A stretch of 64,000 bases of DNA from Thunnus maccoyii (Eukaryota > Chordata > Actinopteri > Scombriformes > Scombridae): contig NC_056536.1 in the NCBI RefSeq assembly GCF_910596095.1, positions 15,208,791 to 15,272,790 on the forward strand. Direction: 5' to 3'. A program made the translations under genes and the position numbers. Every line of letters starts with the position of its first letter. Within the stretch, counting starts at the first letter, position 1. The notes beneath the pieces are model-generated. The model was not told the origin of the DNA. It did no database searches and worked only from the letters and a program-made list of their open reading frames with translations. Below are positions 18,189 through 30,800 of this stretch, piece after piece.

Positions 18189-20209
18189 AAAGACTTAAAA
18201 CCCATCGATTCTTTCTATACTGCGGTCTTTCCTGCATCCAACCGGCTCGACCACCAACCAGGATGCTTTCATGCATACAGAATAACGTGGGTCATTGTGA
18301 ATAACCAGACACATTTACATGGTTCAAAGTAACTTCTCCAATTATGAGTTTGCATGATTTGTACGATAGTCAGGTTAATGCCTGAAAGGATGTGTGGCAG
18401 TCTGCAGGAAACGTCTTATTATTGCCACAAAGAAGAGGAAATTGGATGGACTTATAGCGTTTATTGTTTTTCACACTGACTAATATATCAAACTATTCTA
18501 CTCACAGTTTCAATTGTAAGATTAAAGCCGTTTGACTGTCACACACATAAGTTTGTGGTTTGTTTTCTCACATTTTGAATGCAGAATACAGAAAGAGACA
18601 CTGACATGCACAGACACATCAAACGTAATTTAAAAAGATTAACAAATACTTAAGCTCTGTCAGTTCATTGATGTTTATTCCTATTATCACTTTAATGTGA
18701 GTTAAAGAACCTGGTTCAGTTCTTTACATAACAGTTTGATCACATTTGGATAAGATTTATTAATCAAATTTTGAAATAAAAGAGAAATACAAAAAAGTTG
18801 GCAAGAGGTTGAATAGTAAAGTAAAAAACATATACAAAGTGAAGCAGTAGACAGAGGTAACATTAATCCTTTATACTTAATATATTTATACTATATACAC
18901 ATAGTAAACACAAACAGCTCACACAAAAGAGTGTCATGAGATAAAGTGTCATGGCAGCTGGTAACTAAAAAATAACAAAACCGAATTCACAGTTGATAGT
19001 GAAAGATAATGATGTGTTGCAATTGAAAGAAATGTCTGATGTCTACATGAATATCTACACTATGAGTATCTACATGTGTTGTGTGTATGCAAACATTTAT
19101 ATGTGCATGCATGTAAGTTTGAACACTTTTCTTGTTTTTTTAATATTGTAACATGTGTTTTTTGCTTCTCTTGATTTGATGTTTTCTGTTATTTTCTACA
19201 CAGAAAAACAGACTTCCTGATTTTATTACCACAATCGACAGTCAAAGATGAAAAGTCAAGGTTACAGCAGTTATGTGGTTTAAGTTGGCCTGTTAACTGT
19301 TCTGCCGTCATACATCATCTAAACTAAGTTAAGCAGATTCTTGTGTTTTTATCCTAATGGTGCACTTATGGAAACTGGAAAAAGAGATCCTCAGTGAAAT
19401 AAATCCTCATCTGTCTCATTAAAACAAGGAAGAAGCCAGTTAAAGGTCAAATCCAGCATCCCTGTGATGATGGTGGCACCCATGAAACATCAGGTTTTAA
19501 TAACTTACAATCACAGAATCCAACTTTTATTTGGTTTATTTGTTAAACTGTCTCATCTTCACAGGACTCTGTACATACAGTCTGCAGCTGAATCATATAT
19601 GTCATGCTCACAATATGCAGGCTTTAAATTACCAGGCTTGCTCTTGTCTGGCACAGTTACACCATTAAAGTCCCCAAGACCTTAAAAACTATGATTGTCC
19701 TCGAGGCAAAGACAAACCTAGTGATTTACTGAGGAAGAAGACATTTCTAAGTGCTGGTGTATGCAAGATGAGCGCCAAGAGGCATCAAATCTGTGGCCTC
19801 TTAATGATCTCAACTGTAGAAAACACTTGCCTGTCACTTCACCCATTAAGGTAAATACTGTTTTCTCCACCTGTGCTTGTTTAAAAGTGTTTTTATCAGC
19901 TTGTAAGTGTTGATCGCCAAACAGGAAAACAACTGGCATCAATCAAATGCAGGCCATAGAAAGGCCGTAAACTTCAGTCCAGAGAGGAAGGATGTTAGTG
20001 GAACAATGAAAGTCTTAAATCAAGGTAAGTGTCTTAAATCAAGTCCTTTGATCACTTTGTAATTGAATCAGTTCTTTGCACACAGAGACACACAAAAACT
20101 CACACAGAGGTTTGTAATACTATATTTTTGAGGACTCTCTTTAACTTAATGTATTCTCTAATTCCACATTTACTCCTCCTTCATACTTAATCTTCACCTT
20201 ATTGCTGAG

Positions 20210-20668
20210 AGTTAGATAAAAAAGATTGATACCACTCTCATGTCTGTACGTTAAATATGAAGCTGGAGCCAGCAGCTGATTAGCTTAGCTAAGTAATCTG
20301 TGTAAGTAAAACAAAAAAAGTTGTAGTTTTCAGGGGGGCTATGTGCCAGACTATTTCTTGGCTGGGTGTAGAAACTTCCTGGAGTTTCACAAGTCCAGGA
20401 AGTCACACCAAGAACATAACCAATAGTAAAACTGTAACTGTGTCATTTTTACACTCCAGTGTAGGCAGCTAAAGATAAAAGAAAATACATATAATGTGCT
20501 AATTAGTAAGCTCTTTTTCAGTCTTCATGCTAAGCTAAGCTAACTGGCTGCTAGCTGCTTCATATTTAGGCCACGTTACACACATGAGAGTGGTGTCAAT
20601 CTTCTCATCTAGCTCTCTGCAAGAAAACAAATGAGCATATTGCCCAAAATGTCGAATTATCCCTTTAA
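20210..20668. mobile_element. Percomorph interspersed repeat (GCTAAGCTAAGCTAAC type)
   Basis: It contains CTAAGCTAAGCTAACTGGCT, two inverted occurrences of the segment around GAGAGTGGTRTCAATC, and an end that reads AATGTCGAATTATCCCTTTAA. These are hallmarks of a nonautonomous repeat widespread in percomorph genomes. It has no coding potential. Confidence 0.5.
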
Positions 20669-21550
20669 AATATGAACCAAGATTTTGTCCTGACCCTAAA
20701 ATAACCTCCTGATGACCAACAAAATGTCGTCACTTTCTTTCATTGTTACGTCCTTGTGAGGACATTTGTTCCTCTCAGGCACACTCACACTCACACACCC
20801 CAGAGGTTGACAGCTCCAGCATTTCAAGTTGAAATGTTGGACATGTTGCGACTAGTGAGCACCAACAGGTGATACACGTCGTCCTATTATTTATCACCAC
20901 TGACTCTCATGTTTTTATTCCATCTTCCTTTTTTTCAGAATGACTGACAGCTTTACCAATAAAGTGACAGTGGCATGATTGTGCTTGCACCGGTTTTCTG
21001 TGAACACTGATTTACTTGAAATTCCCAAATGACAAGTTAGTCAGCAATTCCTTTTAAGGCTGTGAGGAAGTGCTTGAGTACAGGTTACCACAAGTAAAGC
21101 GGAAGAATTAGAAGATGTGAGATAAAGAAGAGTAACTGTGATGAAGGGCAACTTAAAGATAAACCTACTACGAAACCTAGAAGTTTTAGTCGTCTAGTGT
21201 CAAAAATTAGACTCTAACTTTTATCCTCGAAGAGGAAACGAATGATTTCTTTTGGGTTATTACCTGACATGTTTACCTGTAGTCTTAATTTGGAAATAAG
21301 AATACAATAACCTGCACACAATAATCTTTTTTTTTTTCTTCCTGAGATTCAATTTCAACACAAGCCTGATTTAAAAACACACTTCAGACAGTGGGAAAGT
21401 CGGTATGAGCTGCTGTCCTGTCACTCTGGGGTTTCTAAGAAGAGCTGTGGGCGTTGTCAGCAGAAGTTTCAGCGCCTCCCTTTCACTCTCACTTCAACTC
21501 CAGGGACAGAAATCCTCAGTGTCCTGCAGCGAAGCAACAGAGACGCAACG

Positions 21551-24500
21551 ATGGAGTTTCTCTCAGTGTTTGTCTCCGCTGTTCTGGTTTGTGTTGTCAG
21601 TGCTGGGATCCCTCATGACGGAATACACTGGACATACACAGGTAGGCCTTCTGATTTCAGAAGTTCATGTAATGTTTAAAAAAGCCTTTTTTCTAGTGAT
21701 GAAAATTGTTGTGCCAAAAATGACCAGATTGAATTGAAGCGAAAGGTGTTTGGTGCGTAAAACTTGCGCGGCAACTTATCCAATGCGTATTTGTTTTGGT
21801 ATAAGACAAATAAGCATTAAATAAAACTGCTCTTTTTCCGAGTTGTTTAAAATATTATCAGGCTATTATAATTATAATTCAGTCGAGTCAATTGGCTGCT
21901 GGGTTTTTTTCTGCGTGACCTGCGCTGCCTTGACCAAACACTTCGGATGACACAAAATATTGGATGTATACAGTGCAGTAAATAAGATGTGTATATATGT
22001 AGTAAATAACTAAAACGTGAGCACTTTGGGGGAAATAATGAACAGCAGCGACAATATAGCTACAGCTGGGTGAGTCCTGTGCGTACCTGTGACCTAATCC
22101 TCCACTAAACATCTCAGTTCAGTGGCATTTTAATTGGCTTTAAGAGGTTGAGATCTGACTCACTGGTTGAATTTACCGTATGATGATCGCTTTGTTCCTT
22201 GATTCTCTTAATACAGAGGGAGCTTTGGACCAGATGCACTGGCCAACCAAGTACCCTTCATGTGGCGGTAAGAAGCAGTCTCCAATCGACATCCAGCGGC
22301 GCAGTGTGAGACACAATCCCGACATACTGCAGCTGGAGCTCAACGGATATGATGCTCAGAAAGGGAATTTCCTCATGTCCAACAACGGGCACTCCGGTGA
22401 GAAAAGCCAGCAAGATGATGAAAATTTATAAATTACTCAACAACAGCGTAAAGTTACCATTGAATCAAAGGACTATGACAAAGTTTTGCCAGACTTTGTT
22501 ACTGCTGATTCCAAGTGAAGAATCTTTGAAAGTTCTGCTTCTGCTTTTCATGCAGCCATTAGTTTATATTGATTTCTGTTTGGTGGAAAATTCAGTTAGC
22601 AGATTCCTTGAACTTTCTTGAGTTGTGTAATTCATCACAGTGAACATCTGGTCAGCTCAGTTTTTCTTTAAAGTTCATTACTGCTGCATGATAATGATCT
22701 GCTTTGAAAAGTCTGAACTACATCACTTCACAACAGATGATACAAATCTGACCAAAATTAATGCAGACTTTATGTTTACTGTGGTAATACACAAATTAAA
22801 ACAAGTTTCCAGACTCTGATATTTGATGTTAATGTTATATGGAAATAAATGGAAGCTAACAGCTGTTTGGAAGATAGGAAAATGTATTTAAAAAAATCTG
22901 AAACACTACACTAGTTCTGCATAGTGTTTGAAATTTGTGGGAAATGGGCTAAAGCAGCAAAATAACCTCTGTGTGTGTTATTTTTTAACATAAAATATAT
23001 GAATCTTTTTATGTTTTTATGTTTTCATCAGTACAAATCGACCTGCCTCCTACTATGATCATCAGCAAGGGACTCCCAGGAAAATACACAGCTGTCCAGA
23101 TGCACCTACACTGGGGCGGCTGGGACCTGGAGACCAGCGGAGCAGAACACACCATTGATGGCATCCGCTACATGGCAGAGGTTGACTTAAAAAGAAAAGA
23201 CTGAATTTGATCAATTTGAAACAAAAGTTTGCTTTGAGAACGAAAGAAAGGATAGAAAACAACTAGGTTACACACGCAGACGCATCACTGTTGTGATGAC
23301 ACGCCTTTAATATGAAATGCAAACATCCTCTTTACATTGAAAACCACATTCACACAGTTTCAATATACAGATCTGTGCAGCTATCAGATGCTACAGTGAA
23401 CATGACTTGCAAGAAAACTCTGCAATTATTGAAGTGATCACACTAATTCAGTTCCCTCTCACGATGTAGCACAACAAATTATCATAACAGATCATGAAAA
23501 TATGTATTGCTTGGGTTGCTATGTTAATAGGGATACCAGAACTACGTTTCTAATTTGAAAACCACTCCGCATCCCCCTCTGTGACTGAAGACACATAAAT
23601 GCAAATGAATATGCCAGAAGTGTTTGTTTTCTTCTGTATGTTTTCCTGCTCATAAATGTCTTCGCTACTGTTGAACCGGCCTTAATTTTCTTGTTCTTTG
23701 AGTTAAGATGTGAACATTTAAATTCAATCTACATTTGTTTTGATGCTAAATGATCTGCCTCTTAATAAAGACTTTTTCCATTTGAAAAGCAGGTCTTTAG
23801 GTAAATTTTGGCATAACCTGTTCTGTATTTCTACTGTCTTTCAGCTCCATGTTGTCCACTACAATTCTGACAAGTACGAGAGCTTCACTGAAGCCAGAGA
23901 TAAGCCAGACGGGCTGGCAGTACTTGCCTTTTTCTATGATGTAAGTAAGCCACACTAACACTTTTGTTCCCTGTCCTCTATGCTGTGCTTTGTCCAAGTT
24001 ATTCATAACAGGACGGCAGCACTATTTCAGATATATGACCCTCAGTTCTGCTGTAGGAAGTTTACAATGTAAAACAAAAATCTTTGATGTGAAAAACTGC
24101 AGAACGGCCAAATGCCCTTTGAAGTGCATGATACTTTGTTTCGGTCATCCTGGGGAGTAAAAGTCTCTATTGAGTGTTGAACTGCCTGCTGACATGTTGA
24201 ATGAGTGCTTGTTTCCAGAGGAATGCTCTGGACCTCAGACAGTCAGCGGCTCTAAGCTGTGATAGGTCATCGCTGCAGCAACGCCACGGCTGGCATCCGC
24301 CGTGATAACAACTCAGAGTGGCTCAGGCTGAGAGTCAGTGGTGATTCAGACAAACCCATTAAGAAACAAAGAATTCCTTGACGTAGTTTGAAGGATAATT
24401 TTGGTTATTACAACATTTCATGGTTTTGGTTATCAGTCCTGGTGGTAAAATTAACATTTGAGGGCAGTGGTGGCCTTAAAGGTTAGAGAAGCAAGCTTAT

Positions 24501-27443
24501 GACCCGACGGTGGTCGGTTCAATCCCCCAGACCATCAGGGTAAATCTGGCCCCTCCCTCATTACCACCACTGAGGTGCTCTTGAGCAAAGCCCTTAACCC
24601 CAGCTGCTCCAGTGGAGCAGACTGTGGTTGTACTGGGCAGCTTCCAGGTGTGAATGTGTAACTGTGTGGATGTGATCAGGGCGTTCCTGAAAAAGAGAGC
24701 ATTGCTCCCAGTGAAACTTCCCCCTGAATAAATAAAGGTGAAAAAAAAACATAGTATTCATTAAGCTAAGCTCTGAGATCCGGGAGTCAGACGGGGCACG
24801 AAACACGAGCAGTCAGATACAGGATCGTACAGGTTTTAAATAAACCTCCAGGTTAGCCCAATTTATTTGGAAGAGAAAATAAACATGTCAACTGTCATTT
24901 CTTTTGAAATGAGGAATTATTACGTTTTCTCGTGCATGCTCACTTTTGGTTTCACTTCCAAACAAAGTGGTTTAGACAATCTGGCTAAACTTTTGGCCCA
25001 TTTATAACCTGTTTGGTCAACATGTCAACATGTTCCCAGATCATGAGTGTGTTATGGTAACTGATAAAACAAACTTAAAACCCAAGTTGTAAAAAACAGA
25101 ATTAATTATTTAAAGTTAAAAGCTGAGCTTCTCTGTTTTGGCTAAACATTTAAACCTCTTGAATATTGTAACTCTCTTTTCAGCAAAACATTCCCGGATC
25201 ATTTACAAGTGGTCCCAAATGCTGCAACTAAACTCTTGACCAGATCCTCTGAAAGGTCTCGTGAGACTGGCCCCCCATAAAATTCAGAATCCAAGTAAAA
25301 AAGTTCAAAGTTCATGGTCAGACACCTGTCTACAATAGAGATCTGCTGCAGCCCTACTGTATGTCACCAGCAGGTTTCTATAAGTCCTCTGATCAGAATT
25401 TGCTGGTTGTTCCTCGATTTAGGCTCAAAACTAAAGAAGATGGTGCTTTTGAGGTTGTGGCTCCTAAACTTTGGAACTTTATCCCTTTGGATTTAAGATC
25501 TGTGGACTCTGTGGACGCCTTTAAAAAGCAGCTCAAGACCCATTTATTCAGACTTGCCTTTGTGTCATTTTCTTATTTTCTGTTTATTTCTGTTCTTTAT
25601 TGTGTTTCATGTCTGTATGTATGTCTATGCTTTATTTCCTCTGTGAAGCACTTTGTGACGTCTCTGCTCTCAAAAGGTGCTACATAAATAAAGTTATTTA
25701 CTCGATCAGGTTTGACACAGTTTTGGTGTATTTTCAGGACGGGCATTTTGAGAACACCTACTACAGTGATTTCATCTCCAACCTGGACAAAATCAAGTAT
25801 GCGGGTGAGTTACAGCTGGACAACGGTGGAAATAACTGTCCTTGAATTGATTGTTTGAGTCTCTTGTGATTTTGACCCCGACAGGTCAGTCCATGCACGT
25901 ATCGAACCTCGACGTGCGCTCCATGCTCCCCGAGAACCTCAACCATTTCTTCAGGTACCAGGGCTCCCTCACCACCCCACCCTGCTACGAGAGCATCCTC
26001 TGGACTGTGTTTGACACGCCCATCACTCTCTCACATAACCAGGTACAGCAGACAGGAAGGCCTTTACTCCAAAATGAAGAACATTTGAAATAAAAAAGCA
26101 TTTGTTTGTCAAATTACAACAATTAAAAGGGGAAACCTTAAACTTTTTTATTAATATACGGACAATCAGATGGGAAACAGGCTAATTTTGAATTTATGTG
26201 GCGATGTGTCATTACTTTCTCCTCGTCTCTGTCGTGTTCAGATCAGGAAACTGGAGAGTACTCTGATGGACATTTACAACAAGACACTGTGGAATGACTA
26301 CCGCATCGCCCAGCCTCTCAATGACCGTGTGGTAGAATCTTCTTTCCTGCCGCGCCTTGGGAAAGGAAGTGTGTGGCTTTCTGTGACTTTATGATTACAC
26401 AACATAGCAACATCATTTATTTCTTGAATTGACGTAGGGACAGAAAAAAGGCCTGAGTCTTAATTCATGTTGTTTTCTTTCACCTTTTGTTTTTCCAGCG
26501 TTTTGTCGGCAAGATGAAATTGAATCCAAACTCTTGAAGATCGAGGGTCTGATAACTTCTCTTGGAAAGAACATGCATTCAGGTGAGTGAGCTCTTAGTC
26601 ATAAAAAACTGCTGTGGATGGCGAGAATGTGCTCATATTTACTCTGCTATGTTTGTCTATGTCTCACTCTCTTAAGGTGGACTTCTCAACGCAAGGCCCA
26701 GATATGGTGAGTGCTTTATTTCCAATCTGATTGAATCTGTGATTTGTGACTGTGGATGATGATAAAAGTAGATGGATATTTATTGTTCTGCTTTTCTGTC
26801 ATCCTCAGAGCCTCGTGGTTTGTTTCCTCTGGTGCTCGACTTCCAGGAGAAGAATTCTGGTAGCTATGCCTTAGCCCGCCTCAGCCACCCTATGGACCTC
26901 GACTCCTTCACCGTCTGCATGCATGTCCTGCCTCAGGCAGAGGGGGTCCACACCGTCGTCTCCTACTCCAGCAGTGGCAATGACAACGAGCTGATGATCA
27001 CCATCGGTGAGGACAGAGAGGGCAGAGAAGTGGGGCTCTGGATTGGCAACGAGTTCGTCAACTTGCCGCACAACTTCAGGTCCATGGACTGGGCCAACTA
27101 CTGCATCACCTGGTCGTCCCACACCGGCGGCGCGGAGCTGTGGATCAACGGCATGGTGGGCGAGCAGCGGTACCTGAAAAGCGGCTACACAATCAGCCCC
27201 AGTGGTGTGTTCATCCTGGGCAAAGACCAGGACGGATTACTGGGCATCTCCAACGCAGACGCCTTCGTGGGTAAGATGACTGATGTCAACTTGTGGGACT
27301 ACGTCCTGAGCACGGCAGATATCCGAGACCAGATGTCATGTGAGAGGAACGGCACCACAGTGGGAAATGTGCTCAGCTGGGGATCCACCAAACTCAGCCT
27401 GTATGGAGGGGTGCAGCTGGACAGTCAGTACAGATGCTCCTGA
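21551..27443 (+). CDS. ca6: Carbonic anhydrase VI with C-terminal pentraxin domain
   Basis: Secreted alpha-carbonic anhydrase (CO2 + H2O to bicarbonate + H+). Exons: 21551-21641, 22217-22396, 23032-23180, 23845-23940, 25738-25804, 25885-26042, 26242-26368, 26499-26582, 26677-26706, 26809-27443; phases join to 538 residues. The start at 21551 gives a hydrophobic signal peptide ([14 protein letters not shown]...). Zinc ligands His115, His117 (QMHLHW) and His142 (LHVVH), proton-shuttle His89 (NNGHS), Thr224 (SLTTPPC) and the Cys46/Cys228 pair typical of CA VI are all present, so it should be active. Residues 290-327 are a linker with a likely helix ([13 protein letters not shown]). Residues about 330-535, in one exon, are a pentraxin domain with CITWSS and WINGM. 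The His of the pentraxin signature HxCx(S/T)Wx(S/T) is Asn here. The CA VI-pentraxin fusion is known from zebrafish and other non-mammals; mammals lost the pentraxin part. Intron 4 carries a SINE and a LINE tail. Confidence 0.95.
24468..24750 (+). mobile_element. tRNA-derived SINE (ca6 intron 4)
   Basis: The head has a Pol III B-box-like GGTCGGTTCAATCCCCC at about 24513, followed by a body with CACTGAGGTGCTCTTGAGCAA and an end AATAAATAAAGGTGAAAAA. This is the layout of a tRNA-derived SINE in sense orientation relative to ca6. A 5'-truncated relative is at 18050-18188. Confidence 0.65.
25190..25705 (+). mobile_element. L2/CR1-type LINE 3' end (ca6 intron 4)
   Basis: Open stretches (for example 25361-25687) translate to the C-terminal tail of a LINE ORF2: [27 protein letters not shown] and [14 protein letters not shown]. 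An upstream stretch in another frame reads like [11 protein letters not shown]. The 3' end GTGAAGCACTTTGTGA...GGTGCTACATAAATAAAG is the classic L2-type tail. The copy is 5'-truncated, frameshifted and in sense orientation, ending about 30 bases before exon 5 of ca6. Confidence 0.75.
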
Positions 27444-27486
27444 AAAGGCACAGCTGCTTCTGTTTGTATGAGCTTTAATATGCTAC

Positions 27487-27492
27487 AATAAA
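27487..27492 (+). terminator. ca6: ca6 proximal polyadenylation signal
   Basis: AATAAA 43 bases after the ca6 stop codon. A second AATAAA at 27647-27652 could serve a longer form. Confidence 0.5.
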
Positions 27493-27646
27493 CCAAAAAT
27501 ATCAATGCCTGATTGTGGGGATGTGAAAAGTGTATTGCTATGTAATGAAGGATAAAAATGTCTATCAGGCACCTGTAAATCAATATCAAAGGCAAACTAT
27601 ATCTCAAAGCTTAAGCCATATATTGTATTCATATCTTTGCATCATC

Positions 27647-27652
27647 AATAAA
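27647..27652 (+). terminator. ca6: ca6 distal polyadenylation signal
   Basis: AATAAA followed by a GT/T-rich stretch (CTTGTTGGTTTGTTTG) about 15 bases later, the usual downstream element. This makes it the better of the two ca6 candidates. It leaves about 230 bases to the stop codon of the convergent slc2a5. Confidence 0.6.
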
Positions 27653-27884
27653 GGCTTACAAGTGACTTGTTGGTTTGTTTGATGACTCATTCACACCTCT
27701 ATAAAGCTGTATGTTCACAGTAAGATATAAGATTTTTTTTCTTGCAGGCACAAACAAACTATAAAAAAGTGATTGCACAAAGATTCATTGTAAAATAAAA
27801 GATAGAGGCAAATTCAAATAAATTCCAGTCCATTAAAACTACCCCCGGAGTGAAGACTTCCTCTCTGAATGCTCTCACTTGTCT

Positions 27885-30800
27885 TCAGAAGGCCGTGACC
27901 CTCACTGCATCCTCCAGGCTTTCTTTGCTCTCTTTCAGTGGCTGATCCCCATCACCCAGCTTGATTTCCACTTTGTTCCTCTTGGCGAACATCTGGCTGA
28001 TCTCCAGGAACGTCTTGCTCTTGGTCTCGGGGACCACCAGCCAGATGTACAACAGCGTTGCCAGGCAGATGAAGGAAAAAATGATAAAACTGTAGGAGCC
28101 CAGGCCTCTCTGGGGGGAGATGAAGAGGAAAGAAATGCGATCAACATGTCCTCAAGATGACATGTTGTGAATATAGTTACACAAAAACAGACTGGGGACA
28201 TAAACAGCAGCAAAGGTGAGTTGAAATGTCCTTTGAGTCGGATGCTCTTTTTTGGTTTCTGTTACACAAACACATTCCTCCCTTGTTTGCTTTTTGGTTC
28301 AAAGATAAAAAATGCACGAGAGAGGAAGTAAACATGAGAAGTGCATCATGTTTATGTTTATCAATAAGATGATGTCACTTTGTCCATTGGAATAGACAAA
28401 ATGACAAAACAGGGCTCCTAACTAACAGGGACTAACACCGCTTCTGCTATAAGAGAAAAAGTTAAAATGAAAGAATATAAGATTCTCACATCAGAAAACT
28501 GGAGAGTAAATCCCAATCTTTATGACGTGTTTACAAACATAATAACACTGAAAATGTGGAATCAAAAAATATTATTGTATGTTAAGTGTTGTCACAGCGT
28601 GCAACCTGCATTAAATGATGTTTTTTAACCACTTGGGGGCAGCGTGATGAGCTGTAAACACAATCTGACATAAATTGATATGAGGAGTCAGAAAACAATT
28701 GCTTATATATACATCTGGCACACACAGACAAACATTAGCATTAATTTGGAGTTTCTGGTGTATGTAAGTCCAATATTCATTCTTATTGTAGCTCTGTTTT
28801 GGTCTCCACCAACTCCAGAGGAAAACATCTGGCTATAATAGTTGCTAAGTGGTCTGTCTAGTGTTTGGTACTGAACAGGTAGTGTACAGTGGGCTGAAAA
28901 CAGCCACCTGCTTCAGCTGGAAACAACCTGGAGATGAGAGACGGACCCAAAACAGTGAAGTTTGGTTATGAAGATTATTTCCAGTTCAGATATGAAACTT
29001 GGACTGGTTGCTGGCCAGTTTGCATTGCCTAATTAGTATTTTCCATTTCCATTTTCTATTGTGTTCTATGAGTCTTAAGATACATTGTTTTTAACATGTT
29101 TTTTAAAAAAATTTTTTATCAGTTATTGATGGTTTAGTTGTCTCAGGTGATTGTGATTTGATTTTTTATTGGTTGTTCCAGCTGTAGCACTCTGGTATGA
29201 AGAAGTTGTATCATATTGTGAGTTTGACGCCTGGCAAAGATGACAAAGATGCTGCATTTTGCAAAGAAAGACACACAGCACATATTGAAATAAAATGATT
29301 AAAGTCAGGATGTGGAGTGATTTGCCTTCCTGTTTAATCTAAAAAAAAAAATCTGTAATCAATTACAAAACTAATAAACTTTCGCTTCCCCATTTTAGGA
29401 TTACTTGGAAATCTTGCAACTGACCTCTAGAAAAGGGAAGACCAGGCCAACAGTGAAGTTGGACAGCCAGTGCACGGAGCCTGCGACCATGAAGGCAGCG
29501 GGTCTGGCTGACTGCCTGAACATCTCAGTGGTCACCACGTACGGAATGGGACCTGCAGAGCACACATGTGGTCAACCTCAACCGCAACCAAAACATGTGA
29601 GACGTATCATCATTCTTCATGGTCACAATGAAGCTGCTCATGTCTCAAACAACTAAGTGCAGTTTACAACATATACCATTACATGTCTGGCCACATCCAA
29701 ACAACACTTCAGTTAATGGAGCACCCTGTTGTAATCAGTGGCTGTCAGACTCACTTGGTCCTATTGCATGTCCGATGACGTAGATGATGACACAGGTGAT
29801 GCTGACGTAGGGCATCCACGTCACGCTCTCCTGTCGACACAAACCAGCAGCTGCTGTTATGATTAGCTGATGTTTTGAAACAAGAATAAACATGTAACTA
29901 CCACTCCGTAATGGCTGCCTTGTGGCCTTGTGGATTATTTATGTGTCTATTCTCTATTCTTGTCTTTAAATTGTGCCTTTGCTCCTTAAATTTGCAACCA
30001 CTGAAAGCCACTGTGCTGTTGAAAGTGATGTCTGTCTGAAAATCCAGGTGAGATTACAGGGTTGCAGGAGTGCTGCACTCGCTTTGTGGTCCTGTCTAAT
30101 AGTCAGTGTTTCTCATAGTGGATGACTCTGTTTCTAAGTCTCAAAGTTCTCATGAACTTGACAAACAGAAATGTCAAGTCATCATCTTATCTTCCAGACC
30201 ATGATAGGAACTCCAAATGTACAGTAAACGTTTTAGTTTTAGTAGGAAATTGCAGCACAGTGATGCTTTTTGTGATGTTTTTGGTTTTGTTGTCCAGTCT
30301 ACTGAAAGTGAATGAAACAGTGACCACAATGTTAAAGTGCAGCTTTAAAGGGTTGGTTCTTTCATGGCAAATTTAAAACATTTTTTCCAGCATTTTTTTT
30401 CCTGCCAGTTGCTGATCTCAGTGACATTTCACAGCGTGCCATTCCCTCCTTGCCCAGTAGCAGTCCTCAGTATGTTCCCGCCTTTCACCATCACCTGATC
30501 TCCACCTTTTTTTCCCCCTCTTTTCTGCCTTTTTGGCCTGTTGTGCCTTCCTGCCTGGTGCAGACTTCTGCCTCAATACAACAAACTTTGGTTCGATTTT
30601 TCTGCCTCTGAGTTGTGCTTTTCAGTCCATACTATGTGTTACTGAGCTTTTACACACCCAAAACATGTAAAAAGTAATCAGATCATAGAAGAATACCAGT
30701 TATAAAAAGTGATTTGACATCTCAGGCCCTGGCCAAATCAAACTAAAACTATCAGCATGGCTTGAAAACACTGGGGGCAAATGAGAGAATGTTTTTGTAG

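Larger units (their letters stand above)
13621..21550. other. eno1-ca6 intergenic region
   Basis: About 7.9 kb without a supported gene. It holds fragments of several interspersed repeats: 14930-15560 (two halves of a family split by an L2-type tail), 16645-16970 (LTR-like), 18050-18188 (SINE 3' part) and 20210-20668 (a common percomorph repeat). A (GAG)n tract lies at about 13664-13690. Small frames here have no conserved features. Confidence 0.6.

Noticed and set aside
21405-21737. Plus-strand frame starting upstream of ca6
   Set aside because: It is out of frame with the ca6 signal peptide and exon 2. The ca6 start at 21551 gives a proper signal peptide and continuous phases.
24468-24560. 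A functional tRNA gene, from the B-box-like sequence
   Set aside because: The A-box region is degenerate, no cloverleaf is evident, and the sequence continues into a SINE body.
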